This document shows, piece by piece, positions 26,588-33,500 of a stretch of 64,000 bases of DNA. Origin of the DNA: Kitasatospora purpeofusca (GTDB lineage Bacteria; Actinomycetota; Actinomycetes; Streptomycetales; Streptomycetaceae); assembly GCF_000718025.1 (NCBI RefSeq), contig NZ_JODS01000007.1, forward strand, positions 186,001 to 250,000, given 5' to 3'. A program made the position numbers and the translations under genes. The first letter of the stretch is position 1, and each line of letters starts with the position of its first letter. Below the pieces are notes generated by a model. The model had not been told where the DNA came from. It worked only from the letters and a program-made list of their open reading frames with translations, and searched no databases.

Positions 26588-27012
26588 CGCTACCTCCCCT
26601 TCGACGGCAGTGTCGCCACCGGGCGGCGACGGGCACCACCCCGCGGACGTCACAACCCCGCTCCACATCAACCGGCCGCACCCGGCTTGCCCCTCGCCCG
26701 GCCCGAGCCAGGGGCCGGCGCTCAAGTCGGAGGCCGGGCGGAGTGGAGAGTCGATGAGGCCGACTTCCTGTTTCTGGGGCTTTCTTCGGTGGTTCCCTTG
26801 CCGTCTGCAAGGGAACCACCGAACCCGAGCCACGCCGCCGGTGAAATGGGGATTCGGAGCGGCCGACTTCCCACTCCGCATCGCCCGACCTCAGCCGGTT
26901 GCCCCGACAGCGGCCAGCCACGGCGGTCGCCACCTTCCCATTGAGGAAGGGACGTTGGCCGACCACGCCCTGCGCGGCTGCTCCCGCTGTTCGGGCCGCG
27001 AAGCGGTTCCCG
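26588..27012. other. 425-bp gene-free stretch with palindromic repeats
   Basis: There is no convincing gene here. It holds two degenerate 7-base-loop hairpins (26740-26774 and 26843-26877) flanking a perfect 17-bp hairpin (26785-26823). Together they form a composite unit seen again at about 27802-27925. Confidence 0.7.
26758..26880. repeat. composite palindromic repeat, copy A
   Basis: About 120 bp with the order GCCGACTTCCTGTTTCTG, a hairpin TTCGGTGGTTCCCTTGC - 5 bases - complement (26785-26823, 17 bp perfect), then a degenerate hairpin ending CGACTTCCCACTCCG. The same order and much of the sequence recur at 27802-27925. It is likely a mobile or REP-like intergenic element; no coding capacity is credible. 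Confidence 0.7.
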
Positions 27013-27492
27013 TCAGGTGCGAGGCGCGGTACCGGAGGGGAGTCGCTCCGTGTCGGCACCGAACGGAAGGAAGACGGTTCGAGTGGCGAGGAGCCAGCTG
27101 CCATCGATGTTGTGAAAGGTGTCCTCGTAGTGACCCACGTTCGCCGGGAGGCGGGGCTCGATGATGCCGCCGGTGTAGCCGTCGACCCGATATGTCGTCA
27201 GATACGAAACTGCGCGAGCCTTCGTCGCGGACTCGACCGTGACCAGGATGTTCGTCATCAGGCGACGCGAGAGCCTGTCCGAGGGGCGCGACGCGAAGTA
27301 CGCACCCAGGGCCTCACGACCCTTGATGCGGCGGTCGCCGTGAGGCCAGTACCAGACGCCGTCAGGCGTGAACAGTTCAGCCACCGAACTCGGCTCACCG
27401 AGGTCGAGGCGGTGGATGAAGTCCACGATGATCCGCTCGCAAGCGCGTTCCGCGAGCAATCGGTCGATCGGGGTAATGATCTTGTCGTCCAT
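27013..27492 (-). CDS. SnoaL/NTF2-like protein
   Basis: A 159-residue protein of the SnoaL_4/NTF2-like fold: DRLLAERACERIIVDFIHRLDLGEPSSVAELFTPDGVWYWPHGDRRIKGREALGAYFASR is the family helix-strand pattern, followed by NVGHYEDTFHNIDGSWLLATRTVFL. Members include polyketide cyclases, hydroxylating-dioxygenase small subunits and many of unknown function. The ATG at 27492 follows AGGAAGAGGGA. It is flanked on both sides by palindromic repeats and has no operon partner. The substrate is unknown. Confidence 0.8.
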   Translation of the reverse strand: MDDKIITPIDRLLAERACERIIVDFIHRLDLGEPSSVAELFTPDGVWYWPHGDRRIKGREALGAYFASRPSDRLSRRLMTNILVTVESATKARAVSYLTTYRVDGYTGGIIEPRLPANVGHYEDTFHNIDGSWLLATRTVFLPFGADTERLPSGTAPRT

Positions 27493-27929
27493 TCCCTCTT
27501 CCTAGCAGCTGGATCGGGTAGCGGAGCAGCGGTTTTCCGGCGCCGTCCGGCACCACTGCCGAGTCGACTCGGTACTTCTCGCTGCGGACCCGGCCGGCCT
27601 GAACCTTTCTCCGGTGGCTCCCTACGCTGGGCAAGGATCCACCGGAGCACGGCGCGGACCCTCGTTGGGTCCGGTGAGAGCTGCTGAGCTGCACCGGCAA
27701 AGACTGGGAGCGGAGCAGGAAGTCGAACGGGCCGACTTCCTGCGCCACCGGAACGCCGCTGTCTGTGGGCACAGCCGTTCGCCGACGCTGTTCCTCGGTG
27801 TCGCCGACTTCCTGTTCCTGCACGCTCGTTCGGTCGCTCCCTTGCTGCTCGCAAGGGAGCCACCAGGGCCGGGCCGTGTCACCGGGTGGAGTGGGAGGTC
27901 GGTGGGTTCGACTTCCCACTCCGGGAGGG
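27493..27929. other. 437-bp gene-free stretch with palindromic repeats
   Basis: No gene is supported. It holds a degenerate central hairpin (27611-27645), a perfect 11-bp 7-base-loop hairpin (27715-27743), the second composite repeat (27802-27925) and a 7-base-loop hairpin at 27888-27922. Translated fragments from this DNA resemble those from 26.7 kb because the repeats are shared. Confidence 0.7.
27802..27925. repeat. composite palindromic repeat, copy B
   Basis: Same order as copy A: GCCGACTTCCTGTTCCTG, then hairpin GGTCGCTCCCTTGC - TGCTC - GCAAGGGAGCCACC (27832-27864, 13 of 14 pairs), then the 7-base-loop hairpin 27888-27922 (GGAGTGGGAGGTCG / CGACTTCCCACTCC). Base changes between copies A and B often keep pairing, for example GGTTCCC/GGGAACC against GCTCCC/GGGAGC. 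Confidence 0.7.
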
Positions 27930-28151
27930 TTACTGGGGTATGCGGGTGCGGGGTTGCCGGTCGGCCTGGTGGGCGGTCCAGGTGTGTTCGGTGGTGCCGT
28001 CGGGGAGGGTGTGGGTTTCCCAGTGGCCGTGGCGGGTGATCGGCGGCGGGGGCGGGCCGATCTTCAGGGCCGTGACGACACCGGTGATCACGGTGGCGAT
28101 GGCGAGGGCGAGGAGGACGGCGAAGGCCGCGCCGACGAGGAACCTGCTCAC
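27930..28151 (-). CDS. small single-pass membrane protein, 73 aa
   Basis: A 73-residue protein with one N-terminal membrane helix (MSRFLVGAAFAVLLALAIATVITGVV) and a soluble His/Thr-rich tail (HWETHTLPDGTTEHTWTAHQ). The GTG at 28151 overlaps the stop of the upstream gene as GTGA, so it is translationally coupled. It is the third gene of a small operon starting with the HATPase gene. No function is known. Confidence 0.65.
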   Translation of the reverse strand: MSRFLVGAAFAVLLALAIATVITGVVTALKIGPPPPPITRHGHWETHTLPDGTTEHTWTAHQADRQPRTRIPQ

Positions 28152-28384
28152 TTGCGGGGCACCTCGCGGAGCAGGGCGAGGAGGTTGAGGAGGGTGGAAA
28201 CGGGGGCGTCGCCGAAGTCGACGAGGAGGCGGCCGTCGATGGTGGGCTCCGCCGCCACGGCGGCGGAGCCCCAGCGCAGGCCGTGGGGTCTGCCGCGTTC
28301 GTGGAGTTCGAGGAGGAGGGCGGTGACCTCAGGTTCGGTGTAGGTGCGCAGGTAGGGGTCGTGGGGGTCGACGGGGGCGTTCAC
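28148..28384 (-). CDS. conserved hypothetical protein, 78 aa
   Basis: A 78-residue protein starting (GTG) NAPVDPHDPYLRTYTEPEV and containing ELHERGRPHGLRWGSAAVAAEPTIDGRLLVDFGDAPVSTLLNLLALLREV. The start codon overlaps the HATPase stop (GTGA) and its stop overlaps the next gene the same way, which strongly supports coding. No domain is recognised; position suggests a partner of the HATPase/XRE/DUF397 regulatory set. Confidence 0.7.
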   Translation of the reverse strand: MNAPVDPHDPYLRTYTEPEVTALLLELHERGRPHGLRWGSAAVAAEPTIDGRLLVDFGDAPVSTLLNLLALLREVPRK

Positions 28385-28746
28385 GCGGCGAAGTCCAGCT
28401 CGAACCAGACGACCTTGCCGGTCCTGGTGGGGTCGACGCCCAGCCGGTGGGTGAGGGCGCGCACGAGGTGGAGGCCGCGCCCGGAGACGGCGTAGGGGTC
28501 GGCGGAGATGCGGGGCTCGGGCAGGTCGGGGCAGTCGTCGCAGACGGCGACTCGGAGGATGGTCGGCCGCAGGGAGACCAGGACGGCCGGGGCGGGGCAG
28601 CGCCCGTGCCGCCAAGCGTTGACGAAGAGTTCCTGGAAGGCGAGCTCGGCGTCGGCGATGGCGTCCGGCCGCCAGCCGGCGGTGTGGAGGACGGAGCGGA
28701 GTTCGGCCCGGACGGCGGAGCAGTCGGGCGGGTTGCAGGCACGCAT
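28381..28746 (-). CDS. ATP-binding protein, RsbW-like HATPase
   Basis: A 121-residue HATPase_c_2 protein. Visible motifs are the N-box ELAFQELFVNAWRHG, the G1-like VAVCDDCPDLPEP and the G2-like SGRGLHLVRALTHRLGV. Such anti-sigma-type kinases are abundant in streptomycetes beside XRE-DUF5753 and DUF397 genes, as here. The ATG at 28746 has GGAGG seven bases upstream. It is divergent from the XRE gene, with a 252-bp control region between. Confidence 0.85.
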   Translation of the reverse strand: MRACNPPDCSAVRAELRSVLHTAGWRPDAIADAELAFQELFVNAWRHGRCPAPAVLVSLRPTILRVAVCDDCPDLPEPRISADPYAVSGRGLHLVRALTHRLGVDPTRTGKVVWFELDFAA

Positions 28747-28869
28747 GGCGAACCTCCAAGGGGAGGGGCAGGGAAGGGGGAGGAACGTACGCCGAAAGCG
28801 GGCAGCAGGCGCCTACCGCCGCAGGGAACAGGCGTTACTGACGATCCATCGGATCGACCTGACGGGACC

Positions 28870-28911
28870 ATATCTCAAGCCCGTGGGAAATTTTCCATGG
28901 ACCCGAGATAT
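28870..28911. promoter_or_regulatory. nested palindrome between HATPase and XRE genes, candidate operator
   Basis: Outer arms ATATCTC (28870-28876) and GAGATAT (28905-28911) enclose a near-palindrome TGGGAAATTTTCCA. It lies about 88 bp before the XRE start in the divergent region, a suitable place for an XRE dimer to control both operons. Confidence 0.45.
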
Positions 28912-28998
28912 TCCCTCTACCGTGGTAACTCCGGCCGTAGATGGACCCACCTCCGATGGGCGCGGCAGACTGTGAACACCCCGGCACGGAAGGACCCC

Positions 28999-29862
28999 AT
29001 GGCACGACCGAACCCCACCCTCCGCCAACGCAGGCTGGGCGCAGAGCTCCGCAGAATGCGCGAGCAGGCCGGCTTCGGCGGCAGCCAACTCGGCCGCTCC
29101 GTAGGGATGAACCCGGCTCAGGTGACGCAGATGGAGACCGGGAAGATCGGCATCAGCGTCGACCGCCTGCGCACCATCGCGGCCGCCTGCATGTGCACCA
29201 ATCAGCCTTTGATCGACGCCCTGGCGGAGATCATCACCGAACGAGGCAAGGCCGGCTGGTGGGAGTCGTACCGGGGCACGCTCTCCGAGGACTTCCTTGA
29301 GATCGCCGAGCTGGAGGGTCACGCCCACGGGCTTGCGACCTACACCATCACTTTCATCCCCGGCCTGCTCCAGACAACCGGCTACGCCAATGCGGTCTTC
29401 TCGCAGGCCTATCCGCCCATCCCTCGACGCGAGATCGACCTCAGAACCGCCTTCCGAATCCAGCGCCAACACACCGTTCGGTCCGGCGAAACAAAATACA
29501 CGGCGTTCATCCACGAGACCGCACTCCGCATACAGTTCAGCGGCCCGCAGGTCCGCGCCAACCAGCTTGACGCCCTCATCGAGGACTCAGAAGTCCCTGG
29601 TATCACCATTCGAGTTCTACCGTTCGACGTCACCGGACTGCCAAGCCCCATCGACAACTTCACCTATGTCGACGGCCCTATCCCGGAGCTCGACACAGTG
29701 CAGAGCGACACCGGCTTCGGAGTCCGGCATCTCGATACGCCTGCCCATGTCGCGAGATTCCGGTCCATCCTCGCCCGGATGGCTTCCATGGCACTTCCCG
29801 CAGATGAGTCACGAGACTTCATCCAGTCCGTGAGAAAAGAAATGAACAACAAACATGACTAA
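28999..29862 (+). CDS. XRE-family regulator with DUF5753 domain
   Basis: A 287-residue regulator. The helix-turn-helix is LGAELRRMREQAGFGGSQLGRSVGMNPAQVTQMETGKIGISVDRLRTIAAAC; the remainder (WWESYRGTLSEDFLEIAELEGHA, IPGLLQTTGYANAVF) is the DUF5753 block seen in BldB-network partners. The ATG at 28999 follows GGAAGGACCCC. The DUF397 gene starts eight bases before its stop. These pairs behave like regulator and small partner, sometimes as toxin-antitoxin-like modules affecting development and antibiotic production. Confidence 0.92.
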   Translation: MARPNPTLRQRRLGAELRRMREQAGFGGSQLGRSVGMNPAQVTQMETGKIGISVDRLRTIAAACMCTNQPLIDALAEIITERGKAGWWESYRGTLSEDFLEIAELEGHAHGLATYTITFIPGLLQTTGYANAVFSQAYPPIPRREIDLRTAFRIQRQHTVRSGETKYTAFIHETALRIQFSGPQVRANQLDALIEDSEVPGITIRVLPFDVTGLPSPIDNFTYVDGPIPELDTVQSDTGFGVRHLDTPAHVARFRSILARMASMALPADESRDFIQSVRKEMNNKHD

Positions 29863-30046
29863 CGGCACATGGCAGAAGTCAAGTCGCAGTGGTTCCCACG
29901 ACGACTGCGTTGAAGTTCGAACTTCGGACGCGCTGATTGAGCTCCGCGAGTCTGACGACGGCGAGACGATTCTCCGCACTACCCCCGCCGCCGCAGCAGC
30001 CCTCCTCCGCGCCATCAAATCCGGCGAACTCGACCACCACGCCTGA
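29855..30046 (+). CDS. DUF397 protein
   Basis: A 63-residue DUF397 protein: WQKSSRSGSHDDCVEVRTSDALIELRESDD followed by LRTTPAAAAALLRAIKSGELD, the complete family pattern. It overlaps the XRE gene by eight bases and must be co-transcribed. Family members work with the adjacent DUF5753 regulator. It is followed by a strong hairpin terminator. Confidence 0.92.
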   Translation: MTNGTWQKSSRSGSHDDCVEVRTSDALIELRESDDGETILRTTPAAAAALLRAIKSGELDHHA

Positions 30047-30060
30047 CCCTCAGCACCCCG

Positions 30061-30093
30061 GCGTCCCCTCGCTCGACCCGAGCGAGGGGACGC
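30061..30093. terminator. terminator, 15-bp stem, ACC loop
   Basis: GCGTCCCCTCGCTCG pairs perfectly with CGAGCGAGGGGACGC around an ACC loop, 14 bp after the DUF397 stop. The apex CTCGACCCGAG is shared with two other terminators at 31467 and 33060. Confidence 0.85.
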
Positions 30094-30179
30094 AACCACG
30101 CCGCTCGGACCCGGTATCCGACCCCCTCAGGCGACCCGGAGGAACAGCGCCTGCGTCCCGGCCGACACCACCGGCTAGC

Positions 30180-30521
30180 GACCCCGTTCCGGGCCGGGCG
30201 TCCGCGCCACACCGGCCCGTCCGGATCCATTTCCACATCCACGAGCGACACGAAGTGCGCACGAATGCACTCTTCGGCGGCATCAACCCGGCCCACGAGA
30301 GGGATTCCTCGGCCAATTCCGACACCGGTCCGGCCGTAAAGATCCATCGCCCCGGTGAACAACTCATCTCCGGAGCCGAAGGAGTGGTGGAGGCCGCCTT
30401 CGACTACCCCGATCGCCTCGGCGAGATCGGCGGCCGAGGCGCCGGCATAGCCCCCGACCCTGAACGCCTCCATCGCCCGCACGACGACAACATCCGGCCC
30501 GAAGCCCTTCGGCCTGCCCAT
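30180..30521 (-). pseudogene. TetR-family regulator remnant
   Basis: From the ATG at 30521 the reading starts MGRPKGFGPDVVVVRAMEAF and GGYAGASAADLAEAIGVVEGGLHHSFGSGDELF, the N-terminal helix-turn-helix of TetR proteins, and continues to about ECIRAHFVSLVDVEMD. After that the sequence (RPARNGVASRWCRPGRRR) no longer resembles a TetR ligand domain, so the C-terminal half is lost or frameshifted. The recognition helix is also off consensus: G-V-V-E-G-G-L-H-H instead of the usual G-V-x-K-G-x-L-Y-H. Probably a decaying gene. Confidence 0.6.
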
Positions 30522-30728
30522 GCCGCCGCCGTAGCCGGAATGTGAACCATGGGCCGAACACTTTGCAGGGCGGCCTGAACTGCCCGCTCCCCCTTGGCAG
30601 CCGTTCGCCACACCCTGGCGCACCCCACAACAACCCTGCCAGCATCGCCATCGGCGCGCACAGGAAGTGCGCGAATCGTTCACTGCGACTACACCAATGT
30701 GGCCGCAGTGCACCGAGGGGATCCCGCA

Positions 30729-31451
30729 ATGGCAATCAAGACCTTACGGAACCGCATCCCGCACCTGTTGACAGCCGTACTCCTGATCCTGGGGCTGATG
30801 ACCGCCGCAACCGCCCAGGCGCAGGCCGCTCCGCAGCAGCTGGGCGGCAGCGCGGTCGTCTGCTCCAACTCTCCGATTCCGACCGGCTGGGTCATCAACA
30901 GCGTCTCCACCAGCAGCAGTTGCGGCTCCGGACGCGCCTACACCATCAGCGACACCGCCGGCCTGAACTACACCACGGTGTGCTCGTTCTCCCCCGTCCC
31001 CGCCGGCTGGGTGATCAACAACGCCTTCACCACCAGCAACTGCGGAGGCGCCACCTACGCCCACAACATCAGCAACACCGCCAACATCAACTACACCACG
31101 GTGTGCTCGTTCTCGCCCATCCCCACCGGCTGGGTCGTCAACAGCGGCTTCACCACCAGCGACTGCGGCGGCAACACCTACGGCTTCAACATCAGCAGCA
31201 CCGCCAACGTCAGCTACACCACCGCCTGCTCCTTCTCCCCCATCCCCACCGGCTGGGTCACCACCAGCGCCTCCACCACCAGCAACTGCGCGGGGGCCAC
31301 CTACCTGTACAACATCGTCAACACCGCCGGCCTCAGCTACACCGTCGCCTGCCCCTTCTCCACCATCCCCACCGGCTGGGTCATCACCAGCACCTTCAGC
31401 ACCAGCAACTGCGCCGGCAACGGCTACGCGTACAACATCCGCAGGGCCTGA
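30729..31451 (+). CDS. secreted Cys-repeat protein A (five repeats)
   Basis: A 240-residue exported protein. The signal peptide MAIKTLRNRIPHLLTAVLLILGLMTAATAQAQA is cleaved near residue 32. The mature part is five tandem units of about 40 residues with the pattern V-C-S-x-S-P-I-P-x-G-W-V-I, then T-T-S-N-C-x-G-x-x-Y, ending N-T-A-x-x-x-Y-T. Each has two cysteines, probably one disulfide per unit. Two homologues follow in tandem. No catalytic residues or known domain are recognised; an envelope, matrix or ligand-binding role is a guess. The ATG at 30729 is preceded by GAGGGGAT. Confidence 0.8.
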   Translation: MAIKTLRNRIPHLLTAVLLILGLMTAATAQAQAAPQQLGGSAVVCSNSPIPTGWVINSVSTSSSCGSGRAYTISDTAGLNYTTVCSFSPVPAGWVINNAFTTSNCGGATYAHNISNTANINYTTVCSFSPIPTGWVVNSGFTTSDCGGNTYGFNISSTANVSYTTACSFSPIPTGWVTTSASTTSNCAGATYLYNIVNTAGLSYTVACPFSTIPTGWVITSTFSTSNCAGNGYAYNIRRA

Positions 31452-31466
31452 CACCCCCGCCCCAAC

Positions 31467-31497
31467 GGCCCCCGCGCGCGACCCGAGCGCGGGGGCC
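31467..31497. terminator. terminator after secreted protein A
   Basis: GGCCCCCGCGC pairs with GCGCGGGGGCC; the apex is GCGACCCGAG with an ACC loop and one G-A mismatch. It starts 16 bp after the stop of protein A. Confidence 0.8.
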
Positions 31498-31533
31498 ACC
31501 CTTTGCACTTCCGGTGAGGGGAGTGCTCCCACC

Positions 31534-31545
31534 GCACCCTGGTGC
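31534..31545. promoter_or_regulatory. GCACC-CT-GGTGC palindrome upstream of secreted protein B
   Basis: Perfect 5-bp arms with a CT centre, part of an approximately 70-bp block (about 31531-31611) repeated upstream of protein C. Conservation of this block in both promoters suggests a shared regulatory site. Confidence 0.4.
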
Positions 31546-31657
31546 CGTCTTCACAACTCTGACACCATCTCAGCCGCGACAGACAGGCAGTGAGCGAATG
31601 GTTCGCCGCGGCTGCATCCGCGCAGCCGGGGGCCACCAAGAGAATCTGAGGCCGACC

Positions 31658-32131
31658 TTGACGACCTTCCGGACCCGCGTCCCGCACCTGATCACGGCCG
31701 TACTGCTGCTCCTGGGGCTGATGACCGCCGCATCCACCCAGGCGCAGGCCAACCCGCAGCGGCTCACCGCCGGCACGACCATATGTTCCAACTCGCCCAT
31801 TCCGGCGGGGTGGGTCGTCACAGGCTCCTACCGCAACAACGGTTGCGCGGGTGCCGGTTACATCTACACGATCCTCGACACCAGCAACCTGACCAACGTC
31901 ACGGTCTGCTCCAACTCCCCCATCCCCACCAACTGGGTGATCACGGGCTCCTACACCACCAGCACCTGCGAGGGGTTCGGCTACGCCTACACCCTCGCCA
32001 AGATCACCACCCAGACCACCACCACGGTCTGCTCCTTCTCCCCCATCCCCGCCGGCTGGGTCGTGACGGGCTCCTACGGCACCGGGACCTGCGCGGGCAG
32101 CAACATCGCCTACACCATCCGCAGGCTCTGA
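31658..32131 (+). CDS. secreted Cys-repeat protein B (three repeats)
   Basis: A 157-residue paralogue of protein A. The TTG at 31658 aligns exactly with the ATG of protein C (TGAGGCCGACC-TTG against CGAGGCAGAC-ATG), which decides the start. Signal peptide LTTFRTRVPHLITAVLLLLG through TQAQA; then three units with C-S-N-S-P-I-P-A-G-W-V-V-T-G-S-Y and a second Cys in a C-x-G-x-x-Y context. It ends Y-T-I-R-R-L, matching the Y-N-I-R-R-A end of protein A. Confidence 0.78.
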   Translation: MTTFRTRVPHLITAVLLLLGLMTAASTQAQANPQRLTAGTTICSNSPIPAGWVVTGSYRNNGCAGAGYIYTILDTSNLTNVTVCSNSPIPTNWVITGSYTTSTCEGFGYAYTLAKITTQTTTTVCSFSPIPAGWVVTGSYGTGTCAGSNIAYTIRRL

Positions 32132-32156
32132 CGGACCCTCGGAGAGTGTTCCCACT

Positions 32157-32168
32157 GCACCCTGGTGC
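32157..32168. promoter_or_regulatory. GCACC-CT-GGTGC palindrome upstream of secreted protein C
   Basis: Identical to the palindrome at 31534 and in the same place relative to the next gene. The following block CTGACACCATCTCAGCCGCG and CAGTGAGCGAATGGTTCG is shared by both promoters. Confidence 0.4.
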
Positions 32169-32280
32169 CACATCAGCATCTCTGACACCATCTCAGCCGC
32201 GACGAACAGGCAGTGAGCGAATGGTTCGTCTCGGTTGCGTCAGCGCAGCCGTGGAACGTCGAGAGGACCCCGAGGCAGAC

Positions 32281-33000
32281 ATGAAGACCGCGCGGAAGCA
32301 CGTCCCCCACCTGATAACGGCCGTACTGATGCTCCTGGGGCTGATGACCGCCGCGAGCGCGCCGGCTCAGGCCGCCACGCAGCAGGTCACCGCCAGCGCG
32401 AGCATCTGTTCCAACAACCCCATCCCGGCCGGGTGGGTCATCACCTGGTCGTACAGCACCAACGCCTGTCCGGGCACCGGCGTCGGCTACAACATCACCG
32501 ATTCGAACGGTGCGACCAGCCTCAGCGTGTGCTCCATGTCGCCGATCCCGCCGAACTGGGTCATCACCTGGTCCTACAGCACCAACAGCTGCATCGGCAC
32601 GGGCGTCGGCTACAACATCGCCAATGTCACCAACTCCACCAGCGCCAGTGTCTGCTCCATGACGCCCATTCCGCCGAACTGGGTGGTGACCTGGTCCTAC
32701 AGCACCAACTCCTGCGTCGGCACCGGCGTCGGCTACAACATCGCCAACGTCACCAACTCCACCAGCGCCAGCGTCTGCTCCTTCACCCCGATGCCGCCCA
32801 ACTGGGTCGTCACCTGGTCCTACAGCACCAACAGCTGCGTCGGCACCGGCGTCGGCTACAACATCGCCAAGATCACCACCCAGACCACCGCCTCCGTGTG
32901 CTCCTTCTCCCCCCTCCCGGCGGGCTGGATCGTCACGGGCTCCTACAGCACCAACAGCTGCTACGGCAGCGGCACCGGCTACTACATCCGCAAGGCCTGA
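32281..33000 (+). CDS. secreted Cys-repeat protein C (five repeats)
   Basis: A 239-residue paralogue of A and B. The signal peptide MKTARKHVPHLITAVLMLLG is cleaved after PAQA. Five units follow with C-S-x-x-P-I-P-P-N-W-V-I-T-W-S-Y-S-T-N-S-C-x-G-T-G-V-G-Y-N-I. The middle units are nearly identical to one another, suggesting recent unit duplication. The last unit reverts to the A-G-W-I-V-T-G-S-Y type. The ATG at 32281 has GAGG upstream. A terminator follows at 33060. Confidence 0.8.
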   Translation: MKTARKHVPHLITAVLMLLGLMTAASAPAQAATQQVTASASICSNNPIPAGWVITWSYSTNACPGTGVGYNITDSNGATSLSVCSMSPIPPNWVITWSYSTNSCIGTGVGYNIANVTNSTSASVCSMTPIPPNWVVTWSYSTNSCVGTGVGYNIANVTNSTSASVCSFTPMPPNWVVTWSYSTNSCVGTGVGYNIAKITTQTTASVCSFSPLPAGWIVTGSYSTNSCYGSGTGYYIRKA

Positions 33001-33500
33001 CCGCAGGCGGCCCCGTGCCGAGGCTCACCCCGACCGTGGCCGCGGCAACCTCTTACTCAGTGCCCCTCGCTCGACCCGAGCGAGGGGCACGCTCATGCCA
33101 GCACGCGCGCGCCAGGTTCACTGCACCCCAAAAGGTCTTCTGTTACCAATCAGGAATTTTCCGCCGGATTCCGCACCTACCCGCACAACCTTCAAGGAGG
33201 CCCGATACGCCCCAATTCACATCGACCAGCAATATCTCGCGAACCTCATCTTAGTCCCCATTGCCACGAAGTCGATATTAATCCGACAAAAGAACCATGT
33301 CGACTCCCCGCGATCACTCGCATACACCAGAGCTCCAGAATTAACCGACGGATCATCTCGAAAGGGGCAAATCAAAGGCCAGAATCAGCATCTCAGTGGC
33401 CCCACAGTAAACGATCTGCCAGAATTCCCTCGGGGGCTGTCGCACGGCTGATACCAACTCACTCCACGGCGTGCGGCGCAAATTCGATCAAGGGGGCTCC
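33001..33500. other. 500-bp intergenic stretch before the protease gene
   Basis: It holds the terminator at 33060 and then lower-GC DNA with no credible gene. The AT-rich part (about 33230-33320) is a plausible promoter region for the protease, but no consensus -10/-35 pair with correct spacing was found. Confidence 0.6.
33060..33090. terminator. terminator after secreted protein C
   Basis: GTGCCCCTCGCTCG pairs with CGAGCGAGGGGCAC around ACC, perfect 14-bp stem. The stem core CCCTCGCTCGACCCGAGCG is the same as at 30061. Confidence 0.85.

Noticed and set aside
26740..26877. Possible CRISPR array from repeated boxes near 26.7-27.9 kb
   Set aside because: Units are palindromic, unevenly spaced and lack uniform spacers; no cas genes are present.
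33241..33300. TTGCCA and TATTAAT as a promoter for the protease gene
   Set aside because: The spacing is about 9 bp instead of 16-18, so it is not a valid sigma-70 type pair.
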